Under the pieces are notes generated by a model that was given only the letters and a program-made list of their open reading frames with translations, ran no database searches and was not told the origin of the DNA. Made by a program: the position numbers and the translations under genes. From Paenibacillus cymbidii (GTDB taxonomy: Bacteria > Bacillota > Bacilli > Paenibacillales > NBRC-103111), in contig NZ_SHLX01000004.1 of assembly GCF_004764705.1 (NCBI RefSeq), positions 307,580 to 371,579 on the forward strand: a stretch of DNA of 64,000 nucleotides, read 5' to 3'. Position 1 is the stretch's first letter; every line of letters starts with the position of its first letter. This document shows positions 63,352 to 64,000 of this stretch, in pieces.

Positions 63352-63693
63352 ATGGAAAAAAAGAAATTGGAAGCTGTCCGGGATTTTGGAGATGACAGAT
63401 TCACAAAAAGGATATTGTTTCAAAAAGGAGAAAGCGTGGCCTTTGTTTTGCACTTTATGCCTGGACAGGAGCTTCCTGCACATAAGCATCCGGGAACCGT
63501 TGTTTATATCCTTGTTTTGGAAGGTTCCGGGACGATAATCGTCGACGGAGCAGCGACTGAAGTATATGCGGAGGATGCGATCTGTTGTGAGGGAAACGAA
63601 CAATTCTCTTTTCAGAACACAGGTTCGGCACCAACCAGACTTTATGTGGTTTTGAGCAAAATTCCCGACGGAAGATATGCTCAAGAGGTTTGA
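63352..63693 (+). CDS. Small single-domain cupin protein
   Basis: 113 residues. Cupin motif 1 is LPAHKHPGTVVYILVLEGSG with two His and a position-shifted acidic residue; motif 2 (NEQFSFQNTGSAPTRLYVV) lacks the usual His. Metal binding is therefore possible but incomplete. GAGGAGGTG precedes the start. It lies 71 bp after the NO reductase pair; similar small cupins accompany redox and haem-related genes, so a link to NO response is only suggestive. Confidence 0.78.
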   Translation: MEKKKLEAVRDFGDDRFTKRILFQKGESVAFVLHFMPGQELPAHKHPGTVVYILVLEGSGTIIVDGAATEVYAEDAICCEGNEQFSFQNTGSAPTRLYVVLSKIPDGRYAQEV

Positions 63694-63707
63694 AAATGAT
63701 CCACCAC

Positions 63708-63745
63708 AAAGCCGCCGCGGGAATTTGCCCGGCGGCCTTGTTTTG
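63708..63745 (+). terminator. Terminator after the cupin gene
   Basis: GCCGCCGCGGG pairs with CCCGGCGGC around AATTTG, followed by TTGTTTTG. Confidence 0.8.
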
Positions 63746-64000
63746 CTTCCGGGGCAGGATTGTTACGTCGTGGTTATCTTTTCCAAACGGTGCTAGAATG
63801 GTAGTACGCTATGGTCGGTGGTATTGTATGTCCAAAGGAATGATACGATACTATTCGTTTATTCATTATGGAGAGAGCAGCGGTACGATGTCAAGACCCT
63901 GAATGAAGGAGATTCTCGCGTACCGTCACTTTTTCAGGGGGTGTCCCGAAAAACGGCAAACGCAAACTAAACCTGCCCTACCTAGAATTTCAGATATTTC
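63746..64000. other. Right edge of window, no supported gene
   Basis: A frame opens at ATG 63903 and runs off the edge (MKEILAYRHFFRGCPEKR) but has no convincing ribosome-binding site or family. GGGTGTCCC near 63938 is reminiscent of insertion-sequence ends; without flanking sequence this stays open. Confidence 0.3.

Noticed and set aside
63903..64000. Possible gene or insertion-sequence end at the right border
   Set aside because: No RBS, no family match, and only one end visible; cannot be supported.

Overview
The window looks like chromosome from a spore-forming, moderately GC-rich Firmicute of the Paenibacillaceae (Paenibacillus or Cohnella type). The evidence is spore-germination genes at the left edge, a SpoVB-like flippase, YesM/YesN and YesS type regulators, sugar ABC importers without their own ATPase, AGGAGG ribosome-binding sites, and a large load of glycan-degrading genes. 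This assignment is inferred from gene content only. No tRNA, rRNA, CRISPR array, intact transposase or phage module is visible.

Layout. 0-2.3 kb: end of a Ger(x)C germination gene, a convergent GerAB-type permease with a small membrane protein, then remnants of an sfp phosphopantetheinyl transferase and an AraC regulator. 2.3-6.6 kb: a TetR regulator with two matching operators and a heterodimeric ABC exporter pair. 6.8-9.8 kb: a secreted DUF4163/DUF3298 protein and a frameshifted dockerin-like secreted protein. 9.9-17.6 kb: a chemoreceptor, a TetM-like GTPase, a Gfo/Idh/MocA oxidoreductase and a GH2 beta-mannosidase with its own promoter and palindromic operator. 17.7-24.3 kb: acetyltransferase, AraC regulator, PhyH dioxygenase, two alpha/beta hydrolases, a gutted tetR in front of tag, and the head-to-head scars of a GH26 mannanase and a mannose-6-phosphate isomerase. 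24.4-29.4 kb: an OmpR-type two-component system, palindromic repeats, a decayed second copy of the 6.8 kb gene, a membrane protein and a flippase.

29.6-39.8 kb: a YesN/YesM two-component system followed by permease-permease-binding protein, then a minus-strand sugar-catabolic pair (TIM-barrel isomerase/epimerase and Gfo/Idh/MocA dehydrogenase) and an AraC regulator. 40.1-53.8 kb: a YesS-like membrane AraC regulator, then an AraC regulator divergent from a six-gene glycan-utilisation operon: binding protein, two permeases, an unassigned TIM-barrel glycosidase-like protein, an enolase-superfamily sugar-acid dehydratase candidate and a large secreted beta-helix protein with two discoidin domains. 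53.9-59.6 kb: a NagA-like deacetylase with a membrane protein, and an AraC regulator divergent from a GH78 alpha-L-rhamnosidase. 59.7-63.7 kb: a quinol-dependent nitric oxide reductase, a companion multi-TM protein and a small cupin.

How it works together. The right two thirds is dominated by sensing, import and breakdown of plant-type polysaccharides, with six AraC-type regulators (four soluble, two signal-coupled) each beside its likely targets. Both ABC importers lack an ATPase and probably borrow a shared MsmX-type one. The left third records gene loss: at least five loci carry deletion or frameshift scars, including a largely dismantled mannan pathway of which only the beta-mannosidase looks intact. 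The best candidate for an undescribed system is the AraC-controlled operon at 42.7-53.8 kb, with an unassigned glycosidase-like enzyme, an enolase-superfamily enzyme and a 17-bp direct repeat flanking the divergent promoter.
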